A DNA stretch of 64,000 bases from Microbacterium mangrovi (GCF_000802305.1 NZ_JTDK01000006.1:186001-250000); one strand, 5' to 3'. Shown: positions 15,898 to 23,605, counted from the stretch's first letter. The notes: generated by a model from the letters alone, not told the origin. Translations and numbers: made by a program.

Positions 15898-16591
15898 TCA
15901 CCTCGCCGCGGTGGCGGGACGCCGTTTCGGTGTACAGCGGCGCATCGGCGGCCGCGGAGACATCGCCCCCGCCGAGCCCGTCCGAGCGCCCGGGGCCCGG
16001 CGCCGATGCCGTCGCCGCGAGGCGGCGGGTCGTGACCGGCGTCGTCCTTCGGTTCGCGAGGTCGGAATCCGCGTCGTTCGACGAGGCGAGTGCGCGCGTC
16101 AGCCGGCCGGCGACCACGCCGACGATGAGCGCTCCGGCGATGAACGCGGCCGGACGGCGCCGCGCGAACGACTTCACTTCGGCGACGACTCCCTGCGGAT
16201 CGCGCACGGACAACCAGGTCGACGCCCCGTCGAGGCGGGCCGCGATGCGCTGGACGACGTCGCCTGCGATTCCGGCCGAACTCCCATGGCGGGCCATCGC
16301 CTGGAGGTCGTCCGCGGTGGAGTGCAGTCCCTCACTCAGCCGTTGCTGCTGGAGCGCCGCCTGATCGGTGATCTCACGGCGGGTCTGGTGGTACAGGTGC
16401 GTGACGTCGGCTCGCGTCTCGTCGAGCACGGCTCCGGCCTCGCCTTTGATGGTGTGCGCGACATCCTTCGCGGCATCCACCGTCGTGTCCTTGACCTCGG
16501 CCGCCTCCGCCTTGGCGGTGTCGACCGGACCGGCCGCACCGGTCTGCCCGTCCGGCGCCGAGCCGAACACGTCTTCCGTGCTTTCTGACAT
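15872..16591 (-). CDS. Alanine-rich single-pass membrane protein of the DUF3618 operon
   Basis: 239 aa. ATG 16591 follows GAAGGGG; the open frame continues upstream without another convincing start. The N-terminal half is charged and helical (EVKDTTVDAAKDVAHTIKGE). A single transmembrane segment (PAAFIAGALIVGVVAGRLTRA) is followed by a disordered tail. The 3' end overlaps the holin-like gene by 26 nt. No defined family is recognised, but composition and position match the first gene of such stress clusters. Confidence 0.75.
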   Translation of the reverse strand: MSESTEDVFGSAPDGQTGAAGPVDTAKAEAAEVKDTTVDAAKDVAHTIKGEAGAVLDETRADVTHLYHQTRREITDQAALQQQRLSEGLHSTADDLQAMARHGSSAGIAGDVVQRIAARLDGASTWLSVRDPQGVVAEVKSFARRRPAAFIAGALIVGVVAGRLTRALASSNDADSDLANRRTTPVTTRRLAATASAPGPGRSDGLGGGDVSAAADAPLYTETASRHRGEVSDDRSDTF

Positions 16592-16831
16592 GGTGCCCCT
16601 TCCTCGCCGACCCGTCCGGGTCGGTGCAGACCACCCTGCGCCAATCAACCGATTGCGAGAAAGGGCTTGCCTTCGACCGGCGTCGTGCCTTAAGTTGCCG
16701 CCTTGCCTCGCCCACGCCGCGGGCACGCTCGTGCTGGCCGCAAAGCGTCGACGGACCTCCTCCACCTGTCCGCGGAACGACGGACCCGCGCCGGACCGCT
16801 CCCCGAGGCGGGCCGCGGGGGAAGGCGCAGG

Positions 16832-16837
16832 TAGATT
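16832..16837 (+). promoter_or_regulatory. -10 box (TAGATT) for DUF7882 gene
   Basis: 6 nt before GTG 16844; leaderless. The 16592-16831 interval otherwise holds only the divergent upstream regions. Confidence 0.55.
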
Positions 16838-16843
16838 CCGGAC

Positions 16844-17185
16844 GTGGGAACGATGTACTACGGCGGCGCCGAGACGCCGATCCATATCGAGGACCGGGCG
16901 CTCGCGCATCTGAAGGTCGTGATCGCGACGAAGCTGCGGCGCGGAGAGAGTTTCACGCTGTCGTGGCAGCATCCCGACGACGACATTCGCGGTCGCAGTA
17001 CGGTGTGGCTGCACCCGTCGATCCCGCTCCGATTCGTCTTCGACGAGCCCGAAGCGCCCACCCTCAGCCGTCAATACATCCAGGAGCTCGCCGACTCGGC
17101 GAACACCTCCGGCGGCATCCAGCTCGTCTCGGAGCACATGGAGACTCCGGAGGCGCCGGCGATCCTGCCGCTGCGCGCGTCGTGA
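16844..17185 (+). CDS. DUF7882-family small protein
   Basis: 113 aa from GTG 16844. It matches the small Microbacteriaceae family that starts M-G-x-x-Y-G-G with LAHLKVVIATKLRRGESF, WLHPSIPLRF and a closing LxxxYIxELxxxANTSGG. Older annotation likened members to an ATP-dependent ligase fragment, but no nucleotidyltransferase motif is present. Function unknown. A bidirectional terminator follows 2 nt after the stop. Confidence 0.85.
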   Translation: MGTMYYGGAETPIHIEDRALAHLKVVIATKLRRGESFTLSWQHPDDDIRGRSTVWLHPSIPLRFVFDEPEAPTLSRQYIQELADSANTSGGIQLVSEHMETPEAPAILPLRAS

Positions 17186-17187
17186 CC

Positions 17188-17223
17188 GCGTCCGTCCGGG
17201 ACAGCGCGGTCCCGGACGGACGC
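17188..17223. terminator. Bidirectional stem-loop terminator
   Basis: A perfect 14-bp stem GCGTCCGTCCGGGA / TCCCGGACGGACGC with an 8-nt loop lies between the convergent DUF7882 and acyltransferase genes. Confidence 0.75.
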
Positions 17224-17239
17224 CCGGGGCCCGTGGCGA

Positions 17240-19294
17240 TCAGCCGATGGTCCTGCTGCCCGATGCCGCCTGGGCGACGAGCCCCGGCAGGATCAGCCGC
17301 GCGGCGAACGGGATGAGTGTGCGCACGAACGTGTTGGTGAGGTGGTTCGAGTCCCGGTACACGACGACGTTGCCGATGACGGCGGGGCAGGTCGTGGTGC
17401 CGCAGAGGCGGTCGGTGAGATCGACGATGTGCACCTCGGGCGCGAGCTTCTGCGCCTTCTCCGCGATGCCTCGGCCCTGCAACGCCTTCGCGCGCGGCAT
17501 CCCGCAGTCCTGAGGCGTCGTGTAGTGCACGGCGAGGCAGTCCGAGGCGAGCGGGTTCGACCGCGGCTTCGGGGTGTCCTTGAACGCGATGACCGCGCTG
17601 CCCGCTGCGGCGAGCTTGTTCCAGATCGCGGCGTACCCGGCGACGCCGGGCGCCTGTCCGGTGTCGGTCTCCGCGAAGTCGCCCGACGCCCAGTTCGCCG
17701 TGAACACGATGTCCGGCGGGTCGGCCAGGAGCGACCGCAGCGTCGCCTCGTTGGGTCCGCGGCAGATCGATCCACCCCGGATCTCGAGTTTGCGCTCCTC
17801 GAGGTTGAAGGGACACGAGGCGTGCAGGTGCGTCTCGACCCGCCATCCGCGCTCCTTGGCGATCGCGACGACGACCGGTGCCAGCATGTTCGCGTGCGAA
17901 TCGCCCACCAGAGCGACGCGCACCGCGCCGTGCGGGTCGCCGGCGACGCAGACCGGTGTGCCGGTCGCCTTGGGCACGGCCATGCAGGCCCCCGGGATCA
18001 CCGTCTCCTGGTCGGTGTGCGCGACCGACGGTGCCGGCGTCATCGCCGTGGTCCCGTTGGCGAAGTAGCGGTCTGCGGCCGGCGTCATCGCGGCTGCCCC
18101 TTCGACCCCGCGCGCGCTCGCGGCGGCAGCGGCCCGTGCCCACTTCGCCTCGGTGCCCGCTGCGGCCATCGGCAGTGAGACGGCCATCACGACCGTGCAC
18201 GCGATGGCCGCCGCGCCGATGCTGAGCCCGCGACGCGAGCGCCCTGCCAGCCAGGCGCTGCGCCGGGTCGGCAGTTCGATGAACCGCCAGCTGAGCCAGG
18301 CCGCGATGAGCGCGGCGCCGCCGAGGACGATGCTCCATGCCCAGCCGGGGGCGCGCCCCACGATCACGGCGAAGAAGACGATCGGCGGATAGTGCCACAG
18401 ATAGAGGGAGTAGGAGATGTCGCCGAGTCGCTGCACCGGGCGCCAGGCGTACACACGGGCGGGGGAGAACCGGCCCTCGGTGCTGCCGGCCACGATGACC
18501 GCGCCGGCGCCGAGCACGGGGACGAGCGCGAGCGCGCCCGGGAACGGCATGTCCCCGGTGATCAGAACGGCGCCGGCGGCGATGGTCGCCAGGCCGGCGA
18601 GAGACAGCGGGGAACGCACGGGCTCCGGGATCCGGATGCGGGGGAGGACCGCCGCGATCATCCCGCCCATCGCGAGTTCCCACGCGCGCGTGGTCGTCAG
18701 GAAGTAGCCGGCCGGGTCCTGGGCGCGGCCTTCGAGGATGCTGAATGTGAGACTGGCGAGGATGACGACGGCGAAGACCGCCACGATCACGCGGCGCCCT
18801 CGTCGTGCGGCGATCAGGCACGCGGCGAGGACGATCAGGGGCCACAGCAGATAGAACTGCTCCTCCACGCCGAGCGACCAGAAGTGCTGGAGTGGAGTGG
18901 CCGCGTTGAGCGAGGACTGGTAGTCGACGGACTGCGCGGCCAGCAGCCAGTTCAGCACCGAGAGCGCGGCTGCGATCCCGGTGAGACCGAGGGCGGGCCA
19001 CTGTGTCGGCGGGTACACGATGTAGGCGGCCGCCAGGGTGACCACGATGCACAGGAGGCCGGCGGGGAGGATGCGGCGGGCCCGCGCGGCCCAGAATGCG
19101 GGCAGGCTGATGCGGCCTGCCCGATCGAACTCCCGCAGAAGATGGCCGGTGATGAGGTAGCCGGAGATCACGAAGAAGACGTCGACGCCGATGAACCCGC
19201 CCGGGAGCGCGCGAGGCTGCAGGTGGTAGACGACGACCAGACCAACGGCGACAGCGCGCAGCATCTGGACTTCGGGGAGGAATCGGCGCGCCAC
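17240..19294 (-). CDS. OafA-like membrane acyltransferase with SGNH domain
   Basis: 684 aa from GTG 19294. Residues 1-380 form about 10-11 transmembrane helices of the acyltransferase-3 family, with VVYHLQPRALPGGFIGVDVF (catalytic His) and EEQFYLLWPL. The C-terminal extracytoplasmic part is an SGNH domain: VALVGDSHANML supplies the serine and DSNHLTNTF the Asp/His pair. Fusions of this type O-acetylate cell-surface polysaccharides or peptidoglycan. The target polymer is not evident, as no glycan cluster adjoins. Confidence 0.9.
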   Translation of the reverse strand: MARRFLPEVQMLRAVAVGLVVVYHLQPRALPGGFIGVDVFFVISGYLITGHLLREFDRAGRISLPAFWAARARRILPAGLLCIVVTLAAAYIVYPPTQWPALGLTGIAAALSVLNWLLAAQSVDYQSSLNAATPLQHFWSLGVEEQFYLLWPLIVLAACLIAARRGRRVIVAVFAVVILASLTFSILEGRAQDPAGYFLTTTRAWELAMGGMIAAVLPRIRIPEPVRSPLSLAGLATIAAGAVLITGDMPFPGALALVPVLGAGAVIVAGSTEGRFSPARVYAWRPVQRLGDISYSLYLWHYPPIVFFAVIVGRAPGWAWSIVLGGAALIAAWLSWRFIELPTRRSAWLAGRSRRGLSIGAAAIACTVVMAVSLPMAAAGTEAKWARAAAAASARGVEGAAAMTPAADRYFANGTTAMTPAPSVAHTDQETVIPGACMAVPKATGTPVCVAGDPHGAVRVALVGDSHANMLAPVVVAIAKERGWRVETHLHASCPFNLEERKLEIRGGSICRGPNEATLRSLLADPPDIVFTANWASGDFAETDTGQAPGVAGYAAIWNKLAAAGSAVIAFKDTPKPRSNPLASDCLAVHYTTPQDCGMPRAKALQGRGIAEKAQKLAPEVHIVDLTDRLCGTTTCPAVIGNVVVYRDSNHLTNTFVRTLIPFAARLILPGLVAQAASGSRTIG

Positions 19295-19381
19295 GAGCGG
19301 TCACGGTAGTCAGAGGAGGTGAGCGGCAGGTGACGCGCAGGTGTCCGCCGAGGGCTCCGCTGCGGGGGAGAGGCCGTGAGG

Positions 19382-19387
19382 TATCCT
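19382..19387 (+). promoter_or_regulatory. -10 box (TATCCT) for DUF2087 gene
   Basis: Predicts a start near 19394 and a leader of about 29 nt containing GAAAGGA, which is placed correctly for ATG 19423 but not for the in-frame ATG 19414. Confidence 0.4.
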
Positions 19388-19422
19388 GGACATTCGTCGG
19401 TATCTTCGAAAGGATGTGCGAC

Positions 19423-19935
19423 ATGGGGGAGTCGGAGCCGGATTCCGCGTCGGCGCACTGGCGGCCGCTGGTGGCCGCGCTGGCGAACGACGACGCGCGC
19501 CGGGTCTTCGCGCGTCTCGTGCTCGAGGTCGACGACGATCCGTTCGTGGGGCTTTCGCCGTCCCGTCGCTCGCATGTGCGCAGTCAGCTCGAAAACGCCG
19601 GACTCATCCGTGAGTTCGACGGCGAGGTCGTTCTTGCCGCCGACGTGTTCGCCGAGACGCTGCGCCGCGTCGCCGTCAGCAGGCCCACCGGCATCCAGCG
19701 GTTCCTCCGCGACGAACGGATCGTTCAGTATCCGGCGCGTCCGGCCGAGCGTCTGGAATTGCTCGGCTGGGTCGCACGGACCGTCCTGCGGCCCGGCGAA
19801 GTCGTCGCCGAGACCGACATGAACGATCGGCTGTCAGCACACACCGACGACGTCGCCGCGCTGCGCCGGTACCTGGTGGATGCCGGACTCGTCGAGCGCA
19901 CTCCGACGGGCAGCGAGTACGCCCTGCCGGCATGA
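19423..19935 (+). CDS. DUF2087-domain putative transcriptional regulator
   Basis: 170 aa. ATG 19423 is preferred over 19414 because GAAAGGA then has about 8-nt spacing. The N-terminal half looks like a winged helix (WRPLVAALANDDARRVFARLVLE; LSPSRRSHVRSQLENAGLI). The C-terminal half is DUF2087 (PARPAERLELLGWVARTVLR; LRRYLVDAGLVERTPTGSEY). Proteins of this build are predicted DNA-binding regulators; targets are unknown. Confidence 0.8.
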   Translation: MGESEPDSASAHWRPLVAALANDDARRVFARLVLEVDDDPFVGLSPSRRSHVRSQLENAGLIREFDGEVVLAADVFAETLRRVAVSRPTGIQRFLRDERIVQYPARPAERLELLGWVARTVLRPGEVVAETDMNDRLSAHTDDVAALRRYLVDAGLVERTPTGSEYALPA

Positions 19936-20042
19936 GCACCTCGGCGAGCCCCCTCCCACGACAAGCGGATTGATACCGATAATGCCCATTATGTCAGCTC
20001 GAAATCCGGCGCCTCGGAGAACCGCCCCATCTCGGGCACGCT

Positions 20043-20147
20043 GCGTTTCGTCTCGCTCCTTCGTCGCTCGCTCAACGATCGGCCGGACCTCCCCGACGCA
20101 GTAATACGCGCCCCCGGTCGTTGAGCGAGCGAAGCGAGACGAAACGC
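20043..20147. repeat. Imperfect inverted repeat, Microbacteriaceae palindromic element
   Basis: The left arm 20043-20078 (starting GCGTTTCGTCTCGCT, ending CTCAACGA) is complementary to 20118-20147 (TCGTTGAGCGAGC...GAGACGAAACGC), apart from a 6-nt insertion in the left arm. GTTTCGTCTCGC/TTGAGCGAGCGAAGC sequences of this kind are scattered intergenically in this family. The rest of 19936-20246 holds no supported gene. Confidence 0.7.
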
Positions 20148-20246
20148 GCTCACCTCGCCCAATTGGTCAGCCACGACGAGACCACCGACACCCACCTCGA
20201 CTTGATCTGCGACATGCTGCCACCCTATTCGCCGGCTGTGTCCTGC

Positions 20247-20252
20247 TAGACT
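20247..20252 (+). promoter_or_regulatory. -10 box (TAGACT)
   Basis: Lies about 40 nt before the 16-codon ORF at 20291, and is the likely promoter for that ORF and the hydrolase at 20388. No good -35 is visible. Confidence 0.35.
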
Positions 20253-20290
20253 CGCCGAGGCTGTGCAACGAGATCGAGGAGGTGATCCCC

Positions 20291-20341
20291 ATGAACACGA
20301 CGACATGGGTGCTCCTCTCTGAGGTCACGGTCGGGCGATAG
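20291..20341 (+). CDS. Short ORF with strong ribosome-binding site (possible leader peptide)
   Basis: 16 codons (MNTTTWVLLSEVTVGR) preceded by GAGGAGGTG at 20275-20283, a stronger Shine-Dalgarno than most genes here. It ends 46 nt before the alpha/beta-hydrolase gene. No similarity is recognised. It could be a leader peptide, a small secreted or membrane peptide, or the stump of a decayed gene. Confidence 0.4.
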   Translation: MNTTTWVLLSEVTVGR

Positions 20342-20387
20342 GTCGTCCGGGAGCGCCGATTCTCAGGCAATCCCGAAAGGCACGACC

Positions 20388-21119
20388 ATGCACTTCACTT
20401 CAGAAACCCGCCTCGACGGCGATCTCCTCGAGCGCGAATTCACGCTCGACGGCGTTCCCGGCATTCTCTGGACTCCCGCGACGGCGTCCGAGCCCACTCC
20501 CCTGATCCTCCTCGGACACCCCGGCGGTGTCGGCCGGATGTATCCACGACTGCTGGGTCGTGCGCGAAGCGCCGCCCGATCCGGCTTCGCCACGGCGACG
20601 ATCGAGCTCCCGTGGGCCGGAGACCGACCCGGCTCCCCTGCCGCCCGGCAGGTGCGGGCCGAGCTCATCGACGTCCTGGATTCCGGAGCCCCCGTCACGG
20701 ACGACCTCGTCGACCGTCTCATCCTCCCCCTCGTCGAGGCGGCGGTGCCGGAATGGATCGCCACCATCGACGCGCTGCTCGCTCTGCCCGAGATCGGCGG
20801 TCCCGTCGCCCACTCGGGCGGTGCGATCGCGATCGCGACCCGGCTCGCCCGGATCGAGCCGCGCGTCGTCGCCGCCGGCATGTTCGCCGGCAGTTACGTG
20901 CCGCGATCGATCCTGGCGGAGGCCCCCCAGGTGACGATCCCCCTGCACGTGCTGCTGCAGTGGGATGACGAGGGGAACGATCGCCGGATGGCGCTGGACC
21001 TCTTCGACGCGTTCGGCTCCGCGGAGAAGACGCTGCAGGCCAACATGGGCGGACACACGGGCGTCCCCGCCTTCGCGGGCGAGGATGCCGGCCGCTTCTT
21101 CGAGCGGCACCTGCGCTGA
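20388..21119 (+). CDS. Alpha/beta hydrolase (dienelactone-hydrolase/FrsA-like)
   Basis: 243 aa, preceded by CGAAAGG. The hydrolase fold shows LILLGHPGGVGRMYPRLLG (oxyanion region), the nucleophile elbow VAHSGGAIAI (Ser in A-H-S-G-G, a variant of GxSxG), ITIPLHVLLQWDDEG (acid) and ANMGGHTGVPAF (His). Cytoplasmic, with no signal peptide. Relatives hydrolyse small esters; the substrate is unknown. A terminator follows immediately. Confidence 0.85.
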   Translation: MHFTSETRLDGDLLEREFTLDGVPGILWTPATASEPTPLILLGHPGGVGRMYPRLLGRARSAARSGFATATIELPWAGDRPGSPAARQVRAELIDVLDSGAPVTDDLVDRLILPLVEAAVPEWIATIDALLALPEIGGPVAHSGGAIAIATRLARIEPRVVAAGMFAGSYVPRSILAEAPQVTIPLHVLLQWDDEGNDRRMALDLFDAFGSAEKTLQANMGGHTGVPAFAGEDAGRFFERHLR

Positions 21120-21125
21120 CACGAA

Positions 21126-21161
21126 GGGCCCGGCGTGCCGCCGTTGCGGTGCGCCGGGCCC
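21126..21161. terminator. Bidirectional stem-loop terminator
   Basis: The stem GGGCCCGGCG (21126-21135) / CGCCGGGCCC (21152-21161) continues inward to a GCCGC-CGTT-GCGG apex. It lies between convergent genes. Confidence 0.7.
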
Positions 21162-21175
21162 GGATCCGGCCGATG

Positions 21176-21742
21176 TCAGCGGGCGTCGAGCAGACGCAGC
21201 ACCTCGTCGGTGGTGCCCAGCTCCCCCAGCTTCGGGAACTGATGCGCGATCGACGCGTCGTGCGCCTCGAGGTTGTCGGTCATGGCATCCACCACGAACG
21301 CCACGTGATACCCGAGGTCGAAGGCGGACCGCGCCGTCGACTCCACGCCCGAGGTCGTGGAGACCCCGGTGAGCACGATCTGGGTGGCTCCCGCAGCTTT
21401 CAGCTGTGCGTCCAGGTCGGTCGTGAGGAACGCTCCGAGGGATCGCTTGCTGACGGTGATGTCACTCGGCTGCGGGCGGAGCTCCGGAACCAGGACGGTC
21501 GCCGCAGCGGGCAGCTCCTGGCCGCCGACCCGACCGGTCGCCTTGCCGCGATCGCTGCGCCCGGGCGCCGTGCCGACGACGTTGACCAGCACGACCGGGA
21601 GCCCCTTCGCCCGGAAAGCGTCCGCCAGCCGGGCCGAATTGCCGACGATCTGCTCGATCGGGTGCGCCGTCGGATAGCTCAGGATGCCGGTCTGCAGGTC
21701 GATCACGACGAGCGCGGGCGTGGGGTCGAGCTCGATGCTCAT
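21176..21742 (-). CDS. Isochorismatase-family hydrolase without catalytic cysteine
   Basis: 188 aa. ATG 21742 follows GAAGGAG with 6-nt spacing. Family motifs: ALVVIDLQTGIL (catalytic Asp), ISVSKRSLGAF-type VSKRSLGAF (catalytic Lys) and TGVSTTSGVESTARSAFD. The last normally contains the nucleophilic Cys (TGVATNxCVESTAR); here that position is Gly. True isochorismatases such as EntB/PhzD likewise lack the cysteine, whereas nicotinamidase-like members need it. This suggests a vinyl-ether-hydrolase-like or other non-thiol chemistry. It is divergent from a MarR regulator that probably represses it. Confidence 0.85.
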   Translation of the reverse strand: MSIELDPTPALVVIDLQTGILSYPTAHPIEQIVGNSARLADAFRAKGLPVVLVNVVGTAPGRSDRGKATGRVGGQELPAAATVLVPELRPQPSDITVSKRSLGAFLTTDLDAQLKAAGATQIVLTGVSTTSGVESTARSAFDLGYHVAFVVDAMTDNLEAHDASIAHQFPKLGELGTTDEVLRLLDAR

Positions 21743-21794
21743 GGGGTTCTCCTTCGTGCAGCAGCCGCCGCGAACAGGTGGTTCGCAAAAACAA

Positions 21795-21806
21795 TAGTTC
21801 GTACTA
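21795..21806. promoter_or_regulatory. Probable MarR operator (TAGTTCGTACTA)
   Basis: An imperfect 12-bp palindrome (TAGT....ACTA) in the 93-bp interval between the divergent MarR and isochorismatase-family genes, positioned to control both. Confidence 0.5.
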
Positions 21807-21824
21807 CTGATGATTTGCCTGAGA

Positions 21825-21830
21825 TACGAT
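21825..21830 (+). promoter_or_regulatory. -10 box (TACGAT) for MarR gene
   Basis: 5 nt before ATG 21836; leaderless. The operator lies 18 bp upstream, where bound protein would block RNA polymerase. Confidence 0.5.
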
Positions 21831-21835
21831 TGGCC

Positions 21836-22288
21836 ATGCCCAGTCCCCCGCCGCACCCAGGATCGCCCCGCGACACGCTCGGATACCTCGTCAAGCAGGC
21901 GCACCTGCGGCTCACGGATCTGGTCGACGCCGCGCTCCTGCCGTCCGGAGTCGACCGCAAGGAGTTCGCGGTGCTGCGGGTGCTCGCCGCGGGTGAGCCA
22001 CTGTCGCAGCAGGGGCTCGCCGGCATCCTCGGAATCGATCCCACCACGATGGTCGCGGTGATCGATGCTCTGGAGTCGAAGGGCGTCGTCCGGCGGACGC
22101 CGGATCCTCGCGACCGCCGGCGCAACGCGATCGGGCTGACCGACGTCGGGCGATCGACCTATCGGGAGGCAGCCGCGGCCTTCGCCGATGCCGAGGCCGC
22201 GTTCCTCTCCCCCCTCAGCGCGGAACAGGATGCCCGCTTCCGCGAGGCGCTCCGTGCGCTCGTCGGCGGGGGCGCTCCCCGGTCTTGA
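21836..22288 (+). CDS. MarR-family transcriptional regulator
   Basis: 150 aa. ATG 21836 follows a -10 box by 5 nt. Winged-helix motifs: LSQQGLAGILGIDPTTMVAVIDALESKG as HTH and VRRTPDPRDRRRNAIGLTDVG as wing. The length fits the family. It is likely an autorepressor acting at 21795-21806 and controlling the divergent isochorismatase-family gene. The inducer is unknown. Confidence 0.9.
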   Translation: MPSPPPHPGSPRDTLGYLVKQAHLRLTDLVDAALLPSGVDRKEFAVLRVLAAGEPLSQQGLAGILGIDPTTMVAVIDALESKGVVRRTPDPRDRRRNAIGLTDVGRSTYREAAAAFADAEAAFLSPLSAEQDARFREALRALVGGGAPRS

Positions 22289-22302
22289 TCGAGCTGAGCC
22301 GG

Positions 22303-23025
22303 CTACGCCCGCGGCGCGGGGCCGGCGACGGTGGCATCCTGACCCGCGCGGCGCAGCGCGTCGGCGACGAAGCCGTTCTCCTTGAGCTCCTCCACCAGGT
22401 CGTGCAGGAATGCCCGCGCGGCGGAACTCCGGTCGGGTGTGACGGCCACCGCCTGACGGATCTGCATGAACGCGGGTTCGACCAGCCGCAGCGACGGATC
22501 GTCGGCGACGACGCGGCTGAGCGGCTGGCGGATGCCCGCGACCGCCTCGAGACCCTCGGCGCGGAACACCTCCACGGACTCGCGGCCTCGGACGAGCTGT
22601 GCATTCGTGAGCGTCCGCGTGAGGAACAGGTCGTACGCGGATCCTTCCTTCACGCCGATCCGGATGCCGTCCTGATCGATTCCGGCGGCGTCGGCGACCG
22701 GGGACGAATCGGGGACGGCGAAGACGCCTTCGATGAGGACGTACGGCGCGGTGAACCGGACCTGTTCTGCGCGGGCAGGCTCGATCGCGAGGAATCCGAC
22801 GTCCGCGGCGCCGGTGCGCAGCGCATCGAAGGAGTCGCGCGCGGCGTCGAAGCACGAGAACGCGACCGGAACCCCGAGCCGGGTGGCGATCTCGCGGGAC
22901 AGGTCGACGGTGACGCCGGCGGGTGCGGATGCCGTGCCCTGCGCGAGCACCGGGTTGCCGAGATTGATCGACGCACGCAGCGTCCCGGTCGGTGCGAGAC
23001 TCTTCACGATCGAGGCATCCGGCAT
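22303..23025 (-). CDS. Solute-binding-protein-fold (SBP family 3) protein, no signal peptide
   Basis: 240 aa from ATG 23025. The bilobal periplasmic-binding fold of amino-acid ABC systems is clear: GTLRASINLGNPVLAQ, GVTVDLSREIATRLGVPV, ADVGFLAIEPARAEQVRFTA and IRIGVKEGSAYDLFL. The N-terminus (MPDASIVKSLAPTG) has no signal peptide or lipobox, and no permease or ATPase gene adjoins, so it is predicted to be cytoplasmic. Such orphans may sense or act on a small molecule rather than import it. Confidence 0.8.
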   Translation of the reverse strand: MPDASIVKSLAPTGTLRASINLGNPVLAQGTASAPAGVTVDLSREIATRLGVPVAFSCFDAARDSFDALRTGAADVGFLAIEPARAEQVRFTAPYVLIEGVFAVPDSSPVADAAGIDQDGIRIGVKEGSAYDLFLTRTLTNAQLVRGRESVEVFRAEGLEAVAGIRQPLSRVVADDPSLRLVEPAFMQIRQAVAVTPDRSSAARAFLHDLVEELKENGFVADALRRAGQDATVAGPAPRA

Positions 23026-23062
23026 GCACCCATCTTGGCATCCTCGAGATCCGGGCCCGAGC

Positions 23063-23389
23063 TCAGAGTCGGAGCTCCCCCACCACCTCGCCGAAGAGCA
23101 GGTCCCCCGTCTTGCGGAATCCGCACCTGAGATAGAACTGCTCCGGTCCGTCGGGGCCGGGCACCCAGAGCACCGTGATGCGGTCGTAGCCGCGCCGTCG
23201 CGCCTCCTCCGCCACGCCGGCGACGGCGAAACGGCCGACGCCTCGCCCGCGGGCGCTCTTGGCGACGTTGAGTCTCCAGATTCCGCCGCGGAACTCCGGA
23301 ATCGGTTCGTCCGGATCCCAGTTCGCCATGACGAAGCCGACCACCTCGTCGTCGTCCAGAACGACCCGCGGCCAGGCGGTGGGCGTCGT
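23063..23389 (-). pseudogene. GNAT-family acetyltransferase, N-terminally truncated
   Basis: From GTG 23344 the frame gives FVMANWDPDEPIPEFRGGIW, then LNVAKSARGRGVGRFAVAGV with the acetyl-CoA loop RGRGVGR, then FYLRCGFRKTGDLLFGEVVG. This is the C-terminal half of a BltD/spermidine-acetyltransferase-like GNAT. The same frame extends only to PTAWPRVVLDDDEV before a TGA at about 23390, so the first 50-60 residues are missing and no start is found in other frames. Probably inactive. Confidence 0.65.
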
Positions 23390-23403
23390 TCAGGGTCGCG
23401 AGG

Positions 23404-23409
23404 TAGGCT
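23404..23409 (+). promoter_or_regulatory. -10 box (TAGGCT) upstream of the FBP leader
   Basis: 6 nt before GTG 23416. It predicts a transcript starting at a leaderless 22-codon ORF, with about 190 nt of leader before the FBP gene. Confidence 0.45.
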
Positions 23410-23415
23410 CGACCC

Positions 23416-23484
23416 GTGAGTTGTTCTTCGATGCCTGTCGGGCGTCAGGAGGTCGTCGGCGCCGTGTGCGCCGAGACGAGATGA
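23416..23484 (+). CDS. Possible 22-codon leader peptide upstream of the FBP gene
   Basis: GTG 23416 sits 6 nt after TAGGCT, the same spacing as many genes here. It encodes MSCSSMPVGRQEVVGAVCAETR and stops at 23482-23484. Two hairpins and the FBP gene follow. No similarity is recognised. The arrangement is that of an attenuation leader, but translation is unproven. Confidence 0.35.
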   Translation: MSCSSMPVGRQEVVGAVCAETR

Positions 23485-23492
23485 TCCTGCCC

Positions 23493-23580
23493 CGCACCCG
23501 CTGCCCATCGCTCGGCGATGTGATGCGGGTGCGAGTCGTGCACCCATCTCCCCCCGCGCCCGTGGCGGTCCGCCCGGGCG
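23493..23580 (+). promoter_or_regulatory. Two predicted hairpins in the FBP leader
   Basis: Hairpin 1: CGCACCCGC (23493-23501) pairs with GCGGGTGCG (23525-23533), with an inner CATCG/CGATG stem. Hairpin 2: CGCCCG (23557-23562) pairs with CGGGCG (23575-23580) and ends 8 nt before the GAAGGA ribosome-binding site. They could modulate translation or transcription of the FBP gene. Confidence 0.4.
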
Positions 23581-23605
23581 TCGAACTCGAAGGACCTAAC
23601 TCATC

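Noticed and set aside
20150..20215. Minus-strand 20-codon ORF (MSQIKSRWVSVVSSWLTNW) beside the palindromic repeat
   Set aside because: There is no ribosome-binding site or promoter in a suitable position and no recognisable family.
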